Part shown: piece after piece, positions 22,955-35,150 of the stretch
Layout: each line of letters begins with the position of its first letter
Numbering within the stretch: the stretch's first letter is position 1
NCBI RefSeq assembly: GCF_000737575.1
Contig: NZ_CP006270.1
Coordinates: 1,181,163 to 1,245,162, forward strand
Length of the DNA stretch: 64,000 bases
Direction of reading: 5' to 3'
DNA from: Synechococcus sp. KORDI-49
GTDB taxonomy: Bacteria > Cyanobacteriota > Cyanobacteriia > PCC-6307 > Cyanobiaceae
Program-made: the position numbers and the translations under genes
The notes under the pieces: generated by a model
Databases searched by the model: none
The model's input: only the letters and a program-made list of their open reading frames with translations
What the model was told of the DNA's origin: nothing

Positions 22955-24397
22955 GTGCTCCGATCCCTCTCTCTGATCACTGCGCTGTTGGTCAGCAGCG
23001 GCTGCAGTCAGCAGGGTCGCGTGATCGGCAGTACGGCAACCGAACTGCCGCAGCCACCTCAGATCGAGGTGCTGTTCAATCACCGTGACAACAGCAGCTA
23101 CCGCTCACCGCTGACGGGACGCTGGCGGAATGGCGATGATCTCGAGCGATCCCTGATCGCGGCCATCGAGGGCGCTCAGCAGGAGGTGCTGGTGGCCGTG
23201 CAGGAACTGACGCTGCCCGGGATCGCCAAAGCCTTGATCGCTGCCCGGGATCGCGGACTCACGGTGCAGGTGGTTCTGGAGAACACCTACAGCAGCCCCT
23301 GGAGTGAGCAGCAGCCCACCCACCTGGCGAAGCATCAACGTCAGCGCTGGCAACGCCTGCAGCAACTGGCGGATCTTGATGGCGACGGCGTCACCAGCGA
23401 TGAGGAGGCTGCCGCCGGAGACGCGGTCGGCCTGCTGCAGGAGGCAGGCATCCCGATGGTGGACGACCGAGAGGACGGCAGCAGCGGCAGCGGCCTGATG
23501 CACCACAAATTCCTGGTGATCGACGGCAGCAGCGTGCTCACCGGCTCAGCCAATCTGACCAGTTCCGGCATCCATGGCGATGCCGGCCGCCACAGCACCC
23601 GCGGCAACGTCAATCACATGCTGCATCTGAGAAGTGAGGACCTGGCGGAGCTGTTCCGGGCTGAATTCCAGCGCATGTGGGGGGACGGACCCGGCGGCCG
23701 CAACGACAGTCGCTTCGGGTTGGCGAAACGATCCGCCGGCCCGCAGACGGTGATGGTGGGCGATGCCCGGGTGGAAGTGCTCTTCGCACCTCACCCGAAA
23801 CGCAACCCGGAACATGGGTTGAACTGGCTGGCCCAGCAGTTGCGTGCAGCACGCCGCTCGATCGATATGGCGTTGTTCGTGTTCTCGGCCCAGCAGCTGG
23901 CCGATGTGCTGCAGGAGCGGGTGAAGGCCGGCGTGAAGATTCGGCTGGTGGCTGATCCCGGCTTTGCCAGCCGTTCCTTCTCGGAAGTGCTGGATCTGCT
24001 GGGGGTGGCCCTGCCGGATCACAACTGCAAGCTGGAGCGGAACAACCAGCCCTATGAGGCTCCCTTGCGCGGCGTCGGCACGCCACGGCTCGCCCGCGGC
24101 GACAAGCTGCATCACAAGTTCGCCGTGATCGACAACCGCACCGTGATCACCGGATCCTTCAACTGGTCGCCATCGGCTGCCCACACCAACGATGAAACCC
24201 TGCTCGCCATTCACTCTCCCCAACTCGCCAAACATTTCACCCGGGAGATGGATCGGCTCTGGGACACCGCCGAACTGGGGATCACACCGCACCTGCGCCG
24301 CAAACTGGAACGCCAGAAGATCCGCTGCGGGGATGGGGTTCCTGATGACCCAGGGAAGCCTTCCAATACTTCATCTTCAAGAGAGCAAAAAACTTAA
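22955..24397 (+). CDS. Phospholipase D-like lipoprotein with two HKD motifs
   Basis: The protein is 480 residues. The signal sequence VLRSLSLITALLVSSGCSQQ has a lipobox, so it is probably anchored outside the cytoplasm. Two HKD motifs are present: HHKFLVIDGSSVLTGSANLT and HHKFAVIDNRTVITGSFNWS. Both are needed for the PLD active site. Between them and the N-terminus lies an EF-hand-like DLDGDGVTSDEE, suggesting calcium binding. Substrate unknown (phospholipid or nucleic acid); PLD-type nucleases have the same motifs. GTG start. Confidence 0.88.
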   Translation: MLRSLSLITALLVSSGCSQQGRVIGSTATELPQPPQIEVLFNHRDNSSYRSPLTGRWRNGDDLERSLIAAIEGAQQEVLVAVQELTLPGIAKALIAARDRGLTVQVVLENTYSSPWSEQQPTHLAKHQRQRWQRLQQLADLDGDGVTSDEEAAAGDAVGLLQEAGIPMVDDREDGSSGSGLMHHKFLVIDGSSVLTGSANLTSSGIHGDAGRHSTRGNVNHMLHLRSEDLAELFRAEFQRMWGDGPGGRNDSRFGLAKRSAGPQTVMVGDARVEVLFAPHPKRNPEHGLNWLAQQLRAARRSIDMALFVFSAQQLADVLQERVKAGVKIRLVADPGFASRSFSEVLDLLGVALPDHNCKLERNNQPYEAPLRGVGTPRLARGDKLHHKFAVIDNRTVITGSFNWSPSAAHTNDETLLAIHSPQLAKHFTREMDRLWDTAELGITPHLRRKLERQKIRCGDGVPDDPGKPSNTSSSREQKT

Positions 24398-24496
24398 TTA
24401 AGCATAAAAAATCTTTTTAGCGGTTAACTTAATCAAAGCATAAAGACGGACGGCGATGATAGAATTAACTTCGACGAGTTGACGTAAGAAGTAACC

Positions 24497-27400
24497 GTGT
24501 CCGCCAATCCCATCACGGATCCCAATGACTACAGATCCGGCAATGAGTGGACTGGCACCAATCAGGATGATCTCCTCCTCTGGGTCAACGGATCCGATCA
24601 GATTGATGGCATGGCAGGAGATGACATCCTCCAGATCCCTCTCAACTTTGCTGATGTCGACATTCATACCTCCTCAACAGGCATCACCAAACTTGATTAC
24701 AAGGAAAACTCCTACACCACACAGAACATCACGGTCTACAACGTCGAGACCATTGCCTTCCTTGATCAGGACCTCGACCTCAGTTCCGCAGACCAGGGCT
24801 TAGCTCCCATCACGGATCCCAATGACTACAGATCCGGTAATGAGTGGACTGGCACCAATCAGGATGATCTCCTCCTCTGGGTCAACGGATCCGATCAGAT
24901 CGATGGCATGGCAGGAGATGACATCCTCCAGATCCCTCTCAACTTTGCTGATGTCGACATTCATACCTCCTCAACAGGCATCACCAAACTTGATTACAAG
25001 GAAAACTCCTACACCACACAGAACATCACGGTCTACAACGTCGAGACCATTGCCTTCCTTGATCAGGACCTCGACCTCAGTTCCGCAGACCAGGGCTTAG
25101 CTCCCATCACGGATCCCAATGACTACAGATCCGGCAATGCGTGGACTGGCACCAATCAGGATGATCTCCTCCTCTGGGTCAATGGATCCGATCAGATCGA
25201 TGGCATGGCAGGAGATGACATCCTCCAGATCCCTCTCAACTTTGCTGATGTCGACATTCATACCTCCTCAACAGGCATCACCAAACTTGATTACAAGGAA
25301 AACTCCTACACCACACAGAACATCACGGTCTACAACGTCGAGACCATTGCCTTCCTTGATCAGGACCTCGACCTCAGTTCCGCAGACCAGGGCTTAGCTC
25401 CCATCACGGATCCGAGTAAATCAGAAATTAATCGAACCCAATGGAACGGAACAACAGAAGATGATGTTTTGATCTGGCTTGGTGGTGATGACATCATTGA
25501 TGGCAAGGGCGGCAATGACACACTCCAAGTTGCACTCAAAAGAAGTAACGTAGTCATTCACACAGACTTTGCGAGGATCAGCAGAATTGAATACGATCAG
25601 AATTCAGCCTTTGGCTCTAAATGGATCACTCTATACAACATTGAAAACATTGCATTCCTCGACAAGACTGAAGCCTTAGAAACAACTTATGACCTGTTGG
25701 AGTTTGACCTAGAACCCATCCTTGACCCCGACGATTCAGAATATATCTCAACCACATGGGAGAACAGCACCAGCAACAATGATTTCCTTATCTGGCTGGG
25801 AGGGGAAGATATTATTGATGGAGGCGACGGAGTTGACAGCCTGAGCCTTAACCTTAAAGACAGTGAGGTTGTTGTCTCCAACAAAACTGCCGGTCACGCA
25901 ACCATAGAGTTCAACAAGGATTCTATATTTGGAGCAAAAAGTATCAAGACCAGGAATGTTGAATACATCGACTTACTGGATAAATCCTATGAGATCATTC
26001 AACCAGAAGTCGCCATCAACACAATTGACGACCCAGGCAATTCAGACTATCTACGATCACAGTGGGCAGGTACAGAAGATGATGATGTCTTGGTCTGGCT
26101 TGGTGGCGACGACATCATTGATGGCAAAGGCGGCAATGACACAATCCAAGTTGCACTCAAAAGCAGCGAAGCATTAATTCATACAGATTTTTATGGAATC
26201 AGCCGAATTGAATACGATCAGGATTCGGTCTTTGGCTCCAAATGGATTACTATTTACAATGTTGAAAATATTGCGTTCCTCGACACAGTTAACGCCTTAG
26301 AAACCACTTATGACAAACTTGGGTTTGACCTTGTCCCTACCCTTGATCCCGATGATTCAGAATACATTTCAACGACATGGGAGAACAGCACCGATAAACA
26401 CGATATCCTTATATGGCTGGGCGGGGAAGATATTATCGATGGTGGCGATGGAGTCGATACTCTTAGCCTCAACCTCAAAGATAGTGAAGTCCTCCTCTCC
26501 AACACAACTCCAGGTCACGCAACCATAGAGTTTGACAGAGATTCAGTACTTGGTCCAAAAAATATTCAGACCAGAAATATTGAGTTTATCGATTTACTAG
26601 ATCAAACATATGAGATCGTTCAGCCTGAGGCCAATACCAACACAATTGATGATCCTAGCAATTCAGACTATCTACGATCACAGTGGGCAGGTACACAAGA
26701 TGACGATGTCTTGGTTTGGCTAGGTGGCGATGACATCATTGATGGCAAGGGCGGCAATGACACTCTCCAGGTTTCTATTCAGAGTAACGAGGCAACTGTT
26801 CATACGGATGTTCTTGGAATCAGCAGAATTGAATACGACAAGAATTCAGTACTAGGCTCTAAATGGATCACCTTCTTTAACATAGAGAATATTGCTTTCT
26901 TGGACAAGATCCACAAGCTCGAAGCCATAGATGAAAAGGACGAATTCAAGCTCTCTCCAACGATTGACCCAGGAGATTCCATGTATTCCATGGATATCTG
27001 GGACAATGGAACAGAACATGATGATCACTTTCTTTGGCTCGCAGGGGCAGACATTATTGACGGAAGTGCAGGCAATGATACTGTTTCCATCAATCTAAAT
27101 GTTGATGACGTTGAAGTGTTCTCCAGCCAAGCAAATGAAACAATCTTAAGATTCCAAAACACAACACATTACACGTCAAATCATCTTTACCTTCAAAACA
27201 TTGAGGCAGTAGCACTCCTTGACGGTAGCATTAATCTAAATGAATCAGAAAGGATTGCCAAGAACCTTGGATCAATTGCCATCGAGATAGAAGGATTCAA
27301 GGGTATTGATTCAATTCTTACAGTTAAGGTTGTCGCTCCTGATCCCAATGGCTATCAAGAGTACAATGTTAATTGGCACAAGTCAGACGATGGCCTTAAT

Positions 27401-30400
27401 TGGACATCAGTCAGCAATAACTATAGCTATGCTTTAACTTCTCGCGATGCCGGAAGCCATATCAGGGCTGAGGCTATTTACGTCGACAACGATGGCTTCG
27501 CAGAAAAAGTCACTGCGGAAGATTTATTCATCCCATCCAATCTCAAGGAAAAGGAATACTGGAAAGCTCAAGGGAAATACCACTACACAGGAGATGAAGA
27601 TAGTGATTATTTCACCTTCAGTGGCTTCATTCAAGGAAATACTGCGAATCACGAGGCTGGATCAGATATTTATCATTACACCTCTGAACTGGATTTATTT
27701 GACTCTCTAGATGGGTCCGGCTTTTACATCTATGATACTCTAGAGAAAGTGGGGGAAGAACAAAAAGAATACGCGAAAGAGAATGCTGGATTGATTGTGA
27801 ATCAATATTATGACTCATATTCCAAGAAGTTGTATTTAACAAGAAGCCCAGAGATCTATCAATATCATGCAAATGACATATCGGACTATGTTGAAAATCT
27901 TGCCTTCATTCATAACGGAGTCACCTATCAATTCAGTGAGTCTTCGCCCCTCGATATCAGTCCTGACGATACATACTCCTATGAAGATCTGGGTATGCTC
28001 TCATCGAATCACGATTCCGAGCATCATGGGGCCGTCAAGAGCCAATCGTATGCTGATTGGTGGTTCTCCGTTGATGATCCATTAAGGGCTGAGATACAAC
28101 TCACTGATTTTCAAGATGATCTTGATATTTATCTGTACAAACTGAAGGATGAGAAACTCGACTTAATTGGGCAATCAGAAGCAGCTGCCTCGAGCCCTGA
28201 GCTTTTAGAAAAGGCTTTAGAAGCCGGAGACTACATTCTTGAGGTCAGCTTCTATGAGGATTTAGACGACTCCTCTGAGCCTAGCCAATATTCCTTGACC
28301 TTTACAACGGAGAGTTTATTAGCAGAAGGAAGCCTCCTGCCAAATGATCCGCGATTCGATGATCAATGGTATCTGCTAAATACTGGTCAAGCTGATGGTA
28401 TTGCACATTACGACGTGTCGGCAGCACAAGCCTGGAAGTCCATTCAAGATGCCAGTGAAATCGTCGTCGCTGTTGTAGATACTGGTGTAAATATTAATCA
28501 CGAAGATCTCGTCTCAAATATCTGGGTCAATGCAGGTGAAATACCAGGGAACGGCCTTGACGATGATCAAAATGGCTACATCGACGATATTCACGGCTGG
28601 CATTTTGATGTTACCTATGCATCAAATCATGTCATGGATTATCGCGGGCATGGCACACATGTCGCGGGAACGATTGGCGCTGAAGGCAACAACAGTATTG
28701 GCGTAACCGGAGTTGCATGGGATGTGCAGCTGATGCCTGTCAAAGTATTTCCTGATATGGATGGTGCTAAATCTGCAAATCAAGATGTATTGGATGGGAT
28801 CAAATATGCAGTCGATAACGGTGCTGACGTTATCAATCTGTCATTAGGGGCCTACCATCTTTATTCGTCACTTGAAGAACTGAAGAAAGATAATCCGCAT
28901 TATTATAATCTTTGGTTGAATGCACTCACTTATGCGAGCGATAACGACGTTGTAGTGATCGCAGCAGCCGGCAACGAAGAATATGATTTAGACACTACTC
29001 ATATCTCAGTTCCCGCATCATTCAGCTCAATCATTCCCGGAATGATTTCTGTTGCGGCAATTGCCAACAATGGAGATCTTGCCTACTACAGCAACTACGG
29101 AGAGACGGTCACCATTGGTGCACCTGGTGGTGACATGAAGACCAACAACAATATCCAAGGGGGCATCTTAAACACTTACAAAAACGGCTATTATTATTTG
29201 CAAGGAACTTCAATGGCTGCACCTGTGGTTGCTGGTGCAGCAGCCCTCATACGTGCTCAATACCCAGAACTTACGGCAGCAGAAGTTAAGCAGGCCATCG
29301 TTGATGGAGCCCAACAATTCAAGCAACTTCAATCAGTCGTGGATGCTGGCAGCTATCTTGACATCCCTGGAGCATTAACGGAAGCTGCATTACTACAGGA
29401 CAACAGCTCAAGGGCTAGACATAAACCAACGCTTCCTGGATTTCTTTCCACTGGGCAAACAATCAAATCAATCAGCCAAGACCCAGGAGAAGCCAGCAGC
29501 GACTCAAATGCTACACAAGCAGTTGAATACCTGTGGGAAATATCATATGACGGCGTTGAGTGGGCGACAGTATCACAGTCTGCGGAATTTGAAATTGAGG
29601 ATGCCCACGAAGGTGCCTTGCTTAAACTCACGGAGGGCTATACCGACGAAAGCAACTCCGTCTACTTCCTGGAGTCTGATCCGAGTCAAATCGAGTATTC
29701 AAATGATGGGGCAGCTGAGTTTCAGATCCAAGGCAACTCACTCGTTGGTAGTGAACTGCTGATTGAGAAAATAAAAGCTGACCCCGATGGTGATGGCTCT
29801 TTTACATATCAATGGCAACTTTCATCTGATGGAAGCAACTGGTCATCCATTGGTTCCTCTCAAAGCCTGCGCTTGGATGAAGCATATGCTGATGCTAACA
29901 TCAAAGTAATTGTAAGTTATACAGACCAGCAGGGATTCAATGAATCGATCGAAACAACTTCTCTGACTATTCAAATTCCTGAGGTCAAGCCACCAGCCGA
30001 AAACAAAACCGATACTTCACCACCAACACTCCAATCTCTCCAGCTCTCATCTGACAACCTTGATCTCTCTCTCGAGACGTCCCTACAAGCTTCCATCCAA
30101 CTCTCGGATGACATCAGCGGCTTTGCAGATGATTCCGCACTTCATGCTGAAATCCGTTGGTTGAGTCCCTCTGGCAATCAATTCGTTGATGCTTCTTTCT
30201 ATGCATCCTCTTCTGGTAATGATCTAGACGCCACATTCACAGATACCGTCTCCTTCCTACCAAGCAGCGAAACAGGAACCTGGTCTGTCGATTACCTCCG
30301 CATCATTGATGATGCTGGCAACAGCACGCAATTCAACAATTCTGAACTCCTTTCTCTCAGCATTGACCCCTCCTTTTCACTTTCAGCTGGTACCGACGGT

Positions 30401-31636
30401 AACAACAACAATACTGATACCGCTCCTCCAACACTCCAATCTCTCCAGCTCTCATCTGACAACCTTGATCTCTCTCTCGAGACGTCCCTACAAGCTTCCA
30501 TCCAACTCTCGGATGACATCAGCGGCTTTGCAGATGATTCCGCACTTCATGCTGAAATCCGTTGGTTGAGTCCCTCTGGCAATCAATTCGTTGATGCTTC
30601 TTTCTATGCATCCTCTTCTGGTAATGATCTAGATGCCACATTTACAGATACCGTCTCCTTCCTACCAAGCAGCGAAACAGGAACCTGGTCTGTCGATTAC
30701 CTCCGCATCATTGATGATGCTGGCAACCGTACTCAATTCAACAGTTCTGAACTCCTTTCTCTCAGCATTGATCCCACCTTTTCACTTTCAGCTGGCACCG
30801 ACGGTAACAACAACAATACTGATACCGCTCCTCCAACACTCCAATCTCTCCAGCTCTCATCTGACAACCTTGATCTCTCTCTCGAGACGTCCCTACAAGC
30901 TTCCATCCAACTCTCGGATGACATCAGCGGCTTTGCAGATGATTCCGCACTTCATGCTGAAATCCGTTGGTTGAGTCCCTCTGGCAATCAATTCGTTGAT
31001 GCTTCTTTCTATGCATCCTCTTCTGGTAATGATCTAGACGCCACATTCACAGATACCGTCTCCTTCCTACCAAGCAGCGAAACAGGAACTTGGTCTGTCG
31101 ATTACCTCCGCATCATTGATGATGCTGGCAACCGCACTCAATTCAACAGTTCTGAACTCCTTTCTCTCAGCATTGATCCCACCTTTGATCTATTCAGAAA
31201 CAGAAACGAGAATTCAATCAGCTCAGACCCTACAGATATAGATGGAGACAATCTGATTCAGCCCCTCACCGATGGACTGATCCTCACCACCGCTGCTTAC
31301 GCCATCGAAGTTGCCAGTGGAGCACTGACGGCACCGGCTTCCTTCAACGGCTCACTGCTTGACGCTGTCATCCATCCGGCTTCCAACCGCTCCACATCAG
31401 CCGCGATCAAGGCACACCTCACCTCCGCCATCAGCAGCTCATCCCTGGAGAGCAACAACAACGGCATCGTTGATCTCCAGGATGCTGAATCCATGCTCCG
31501 CTCTGCCATGGGCACCTTCCCCGGCAATGCTCTTTCGTCTGATCTGGCGGAATCTGCCCTCACTCTTGGCACGGCATCACCTCTCACCCTCGAGCAGCAG
31601 CTCCATGCCATTGAGCAGACCGCATGGCTGGGTTGA
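24497..31636 (+). CDS. Giant subtilisin-like exoprotein with repeat domains (2379 aa)
   Basis: GTG 24497. Residues 5-301 are three almost identical 99-residue repeats with RTX-like DDLLLW-DQIDGMAGDDILQI. Five to six diverged copies follow (IWLGGDDIIDGKGGNDTLQV). Next come an Ig-like module (around 930-1010) and a PPC-like domain. The S8 protease domain has Asp in VVAVVDTGVN, His in RGHGTHVAGTIG and Ser in GTSMAAPVVAGAAAL. Two Ig-like modules, three nearly identical 135-residue repeats (APPTLQSLQLSSDNLDLSLE) and a C-terminal dockerin-like/secretion-type domain (DIDGDNLIQPLTDGLILTTA) complete it. There is no signal peptide, which fits type I secretion with Ca2+-dependent folding. The gene is visibly richer in AT than its neighbours except near its 3' end, suggesting acquisition. 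Confidence 0.93.
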   Translation: MSANPITDPNDYRSGNEWTGTNQDDLLLWVNGSDQIDGMAGDDILQIPLNFADVDIHTSSTGITKLDYKENSYTTQNITVYNVETIAFLDQDLDLSSADQGLAPITDPNDYRSGNEWTGTNQDDLLLWVNGSDQIDGMAGDDILQIPLNFADVDIHTSSTGITKLDYKENSYTTQNITVYNVETIAFLDQDLDLSSADQGLAPITDPNDYRSGNAWTGTNQDDLLLWVNGSDQIDGMAGDDILQIPLNFADVDIHTSSTGITKLDYKENSYTTQNITVYNVETIAFLDQDLDLSSADQGLAPITDPSKSEINRTQWNGTTEDDVLIWLGGDDIIDGKGGNDTLQVALKRSNVVIHTDFARISRIEYDQNSAFGSKWITLYNIENIAFLDKTEALETTYDLLEFDLEPILDPDDSEYISTTWENSTSNNDFLIWLGGEDIIDGGDGVDSLSLNLKDSEVVVSNKTAGHATIEFNKDSIFGAKSIKTRNVEYIDLLDKSYEIIQPEVAINTIDDPGNSDYLRSQWAGTEDDDVLVWLGGDDIIDGKGGNDTIQVALKSSEALIHTDFYGISRIEYDQDSVFGSKWITIYNVENIAFLDTVNALETTYDKLGFDLVPTLDPDDSEYISTTWENSTDKHDILIWLGGEDIIDGGDGVDTLSLNLKDSEVLLSNTTPGHATIEFDRDSVLGPKNIQTRNIEFIDLLDQTYEIVQPEANTNTIDDPSNSDYLRSQWAGTQDDDVLVWLGGDDIIDGKGGNDTLQVSIQSNEATVHTDVLGISRIEYDKNSVLGSKWITFFNIENIAFLDKIHKLEAIDEKDEFKLSPTIDPGDSMYSMDIWDNGTEHDDHFLWLAGADIIDGSAGNDTVSINLNVDDVEVFSSQANETILRFQNTTHYTSNHLYLQNIEAVALLDGSINLNESERIAKNLGSIAIEIEGFKGIDSILTVKVVAPDPNGYQEYNVNWHKSDDGLNWTSVSNNYSYALTSRDAGSHIRAEAIYVDNDGFAEKVTAEDLFIPSNLKEKEYWKAQGKYHYTGDEDSDYFTFSGFIQGNTANHEAGSDIYHYTSELDLFDSLDGSGFYIYDTLEKVGEEQKEYAKENAGLIVNQYYDSYSKKLYLTRSPEIYQYHANDISDYVENLAFIHNGVTYQFSESSPLDISPDDTYSYEDLGMLSSNHDSEHHGAVKSQSYADWWFSVDDPLRAEIQLTDFQDDLDIYLYKLKDEKLDLIGQSEAAASSPELLEKALEAGDYILEVSFYEDLDDSSEPSQYSLTFTTESLLAEGSLLPNDPRFDDQWYLLNTGQADGIAHYDVSAAQAWKSIQDASEIVVAVVDTGVNINHEDLVSNIWVNAGEIPGNGLDDDQNGYIDDIHGWHFDVTYASNHVMDYRGHGTHVAGTIGAEGNNSIGVTGVAWDVQLMPVKVFPDMDGAKSANQDVLDGIKYAVDNGADVINLSLGAYHLYSSLEELKKDNPHYYNLWLNALTYASDNDVVVIAAAGNEEYDLDTTHISVPASFSSIIPGMISVAAIANNGDLAYYSNYGETVTIGAPGGDMKTNNNIQGGILNTYKNGYYYLQGTSMAAPVVAGAAALIRAQYPELTAAEVKQAIVDGAQQFKQLQSVVDAGSYLDIPGALTEAALLQDNSSRARHKPTLPGFLSTGQTIKSISQDPGEASSDSNATQAVEYLWEISYDGVEWATVSQSAEFEIEDAHEGALLKLTEGYTDESNSVYFLESDPSQIEYSNDGAAEFQIQGNSLVGSELLIEKIKADPDGDGSFTYQWQLSSDGSNWSSIGSSQSLRLDEAYADANIKVIVSYTDQQGFNESIETTSLTIQIPEVKPPAENKTDTSPPTLQSLQLSSDNLDLSLETSLQASIQLSDDISGFADDSALHAEIRWLSPSGNQFVDASFYASSSGNDLDATFTDTVSFLPSSETGTWSVDYLRIIDDAGNSTQFNNSELLSLSIDPSFSLSAGTDGNNNNTDTAPPTLQSLQLSSDNLDLSLETSLQASIQLSDDISGFADDSALHAEIRWLSPSGNQFVDASFYASSSGNDLDATFTDTVSFLPSSETGTWSVDYLRIIDDAGNRTQFNSSELLSLSIDPTFSLSAGTDGNNNNTDTAPPTLQSLQLSSDNLDLSLETSLQASIQLSDDISGFADDSALHAEIRWLSPSGNQFVDASFYASSSGNDLDATFTDTVSFLPSSETGTWSVDYLRIIDDAGNRTQFNSSELLSLSIDPTFDLFRNRNENSISSDPTDIDGDNLIQPLTDGLILTTAAYAIEVASGALTAPASFNGSLLDAVIHPASNRSTSAAIKAHLTSAISSSSLESNNNGIVDLQDAESMLRSAMGTFPGNALSSDLAESALTLGTASPLTLEQQLHAIEQTAWLG
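24512..25402 (+). repeat. Three tandem 297-bp repeats in the protease gene
   Basis: Units start at 24512, 24809 and 25106 with ATCACGGATCCCAATGAC. They differ at only a handful of bases, so they arose recently or are kept alike by recombination. Diverged copies continue downstream to about 27.2 kb at protein level. Each encodes 99 residues with an RTX-like Asp/Gly motif. Confidence 0.95.
30023..31190 (+). repeat. Three tandem 405-bp repeats in the protease gene
   Basis: Units begin with CCAACACTCCAATCTCTCC at 30023, 30428 and 30833. They are nearly identical in DNA and encode 135 residues each (the last unit is shortened at its end, where the C-terminal domain starts). They lie downstream of the protease domain. 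Confidence 0.95.
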
Positions 31637-31664
31637 CGAACACTTGCCCCTCACGCCTTAAGCC

Positions 31665-32261
31665 ATGCTCCCGCTCATCGCCATGCTGATTTGCCCTGGG
31701 CAGACAACCCTGGAAGCTCAGGCCTGTGCCACACGAAATGTCGAACAATCCGACGCCAAGCTGAATGCAATCCTGGGCGACAGAACGTTCTCAGCGTGGA
31801 ACAAGCATCGTGACCGCTTCTGCTCCCTGGCCAAAGAGTCGCTGAAGGACGGATCCATTCACGGCCAAGTTCTGCTGGGTTGCTTTCAGCAGTTCAATCA
31901 ACTGCTGCTGAATGAATTTCACAGCCTGGCTGATCCGCCTCTCAAGCAGAACAGAGCAGAAGGTGAATGGGTTCACTGCATCGTCAAGCGTGAGTCCGGG
32001 CACCAGTTCGATGGCGGATGCATGGTCCAACCGTTCGCTGGCGATGGGAGCTTTCACCTGCGCAATGCCTTCCACGATGTTGATCTGATCCCCGGGATCA
32101 ATCGCCTCACCATCCGTGTCACGGAACCCAGCAAAGCTTGGTTGACCGTCCAAGGCTTGAACCTTGATCAGTCACCTAGCCAGACCCAATCACCCGCTGA
32201 GCGCCGTGACGATGACAAGACCTGCTGGATCACCAGAGGGTTATCGGTCTGCATCAACTGA
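31665..32261 (+). CDS. LprI-like (DUF1311) secreted protein
   Basis: The protein is 198 residues. After a short hydrophobic N-terminus (MLPLIAMLICPG) comes a Cys-containing helical domain, ACATRNVEQSDAKLNAILGD through FCSLAKESLKDGSIHGQVLLGC, that resembles the DUF1311/LprI N-terminal domain (lysozyme-inhibitor-like). The second half is a beta-rich segment with two more Cys pairs and no recognised family. It starts 28 bases after the giant protease gene in the same direction. Confidence 0.6.
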   Translation: MLPLIAMLICPGQTTLEAQACATRNVEQSDAKLNAILGDRTFSAWNKHRDRFCSLAKESLKDGSIHGQVLLGCFQQFNQLLLNEFHSLADPPLKQNRAEGEWVHCIVKRESGHQFDGGCMVQPFAGDGSFHLRNAFHDVDLIPGINRLTIRVTEPSKAWLTVQGLNLDQSPSQTQSPAERRDDDKTCWITRGLSVCIN

Positions 32262-32286
32262 ACAGCGATCAGGTCAGAATGCGCCC

Positions 32287-32706
32287 ATGACTCCGTTCCA
32301 CTCCACCGCAGCTCTGCTGCTGCTGGCTCTCGCCCTGCCGGTGCAGGCGGCAGAGCCGTATGTGCCCTGGCCGAGCAAGGAGAAGCTGCGCGAGATTCAG
32401 CTCGCCGCCTACAGCTGTTCCAGGGAGAACGACGCGGCTGACTGCAGCCGAGCCCGCAGCCTGGCTGATCCGCTGATGGACCATCCCCGCCTGCCCGTGG
32501 TCTGCAAGGACGTGCTCTGGGCCGTGATCGAACGATCCACCACCGCAGGCAGCAACGATTACAAACGCCGCGACAGCATCGACAGCGAGGCCCGGCGCAT
32601 CACGATCAGCTGCGCGGAGCCAGTGAAGAAAACGCCGAAGAACCAGCCTCAGGGTGGACCGAATCCCGGCGGTGGTGGCAGCGGCTTCGGGTTCGGGGCC
32701 TCCTGA
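32287..32706 (+). CDS. Small secreted protein with Gly-rich tail
   Basis: The protein is 139 residues. The signal peptide MTPFHSTAALLLLALALPVQ ends at AA-EP. The mature part has five Cys (YSCSREN, DCSRAR, VCKDV, SCAEP) and a Pro/Gly-rich C-terminus. No family was recognised; the type is common in marine Synechococcus by my recollection. It is convergent with the next gene, six bases between ends. Confidence 0.6.
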   Translation: MTPFHSTAALLLLALALPVQAAEPYVPWPSKEKLREIQLAAYSCSRENDAADCSRARSLADPLMDHPRLPVVCKDVLWAVIERSTTAGSNDYKRRDSIDSEARRITISCAEPVKKTPKNQPQGGPNPGGGGSGFGFGAS

Positions 32707-32712
32707 TCACGC

Positions 32713-34830
<2,118 letters not shown>

Positions 34831-34853
34831 ACCGTGATCACCTGATCGTCGGC

Positions 34854-35150
34854 TCAGCGGCGGCCCCGATGGGGGTTGTAGTGGCGGTAAGCCTCATCGG
34901 TGGCCTCCTGCTGAAGCTGACGCATCACCTCAATCGCGAAGCTGCTCAGGGCTCCAGCCAGGATCACCATCAGAAAGAACAACCGGACGCTGCGCTGCGG
35001 GATCTCAGCAGGGGAGTGTTCGATCAGTTCCTGGATGAAGAAACTCACAGCGGCGCCGGTGGCCGCTCCCACCACAGCAGCCATCAACACCCTCCAGCCG
35101 CTGAAGGAACGGCTCGGATCCAGTTCCGGTCGCTGATCCATCGGGGTCAT
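34854..35150 (-). CDS. Small two-helix membrane protein after the RND pump
   Basis: The protein is 98 residues with two membrane segments (VLMAAVVGAATGAAVSFFIQ and LFFLMVILAGALSSFAIEVM) and a charged C-terminus. The start overlaps the stop of the RND gene by four bases, so it is the last gene of that operon. No family was recognised. Confidence 0.65.
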   Translation of the reverse strand: MTPMDQRPELDPSRSFSGWRVLMAAVVGAATGAAVSFFIQELIEHSPAEIPQRSVRLFFLMVILAGALSSFAIEVMRQLQQEATDEAYRHYNPHRGRR

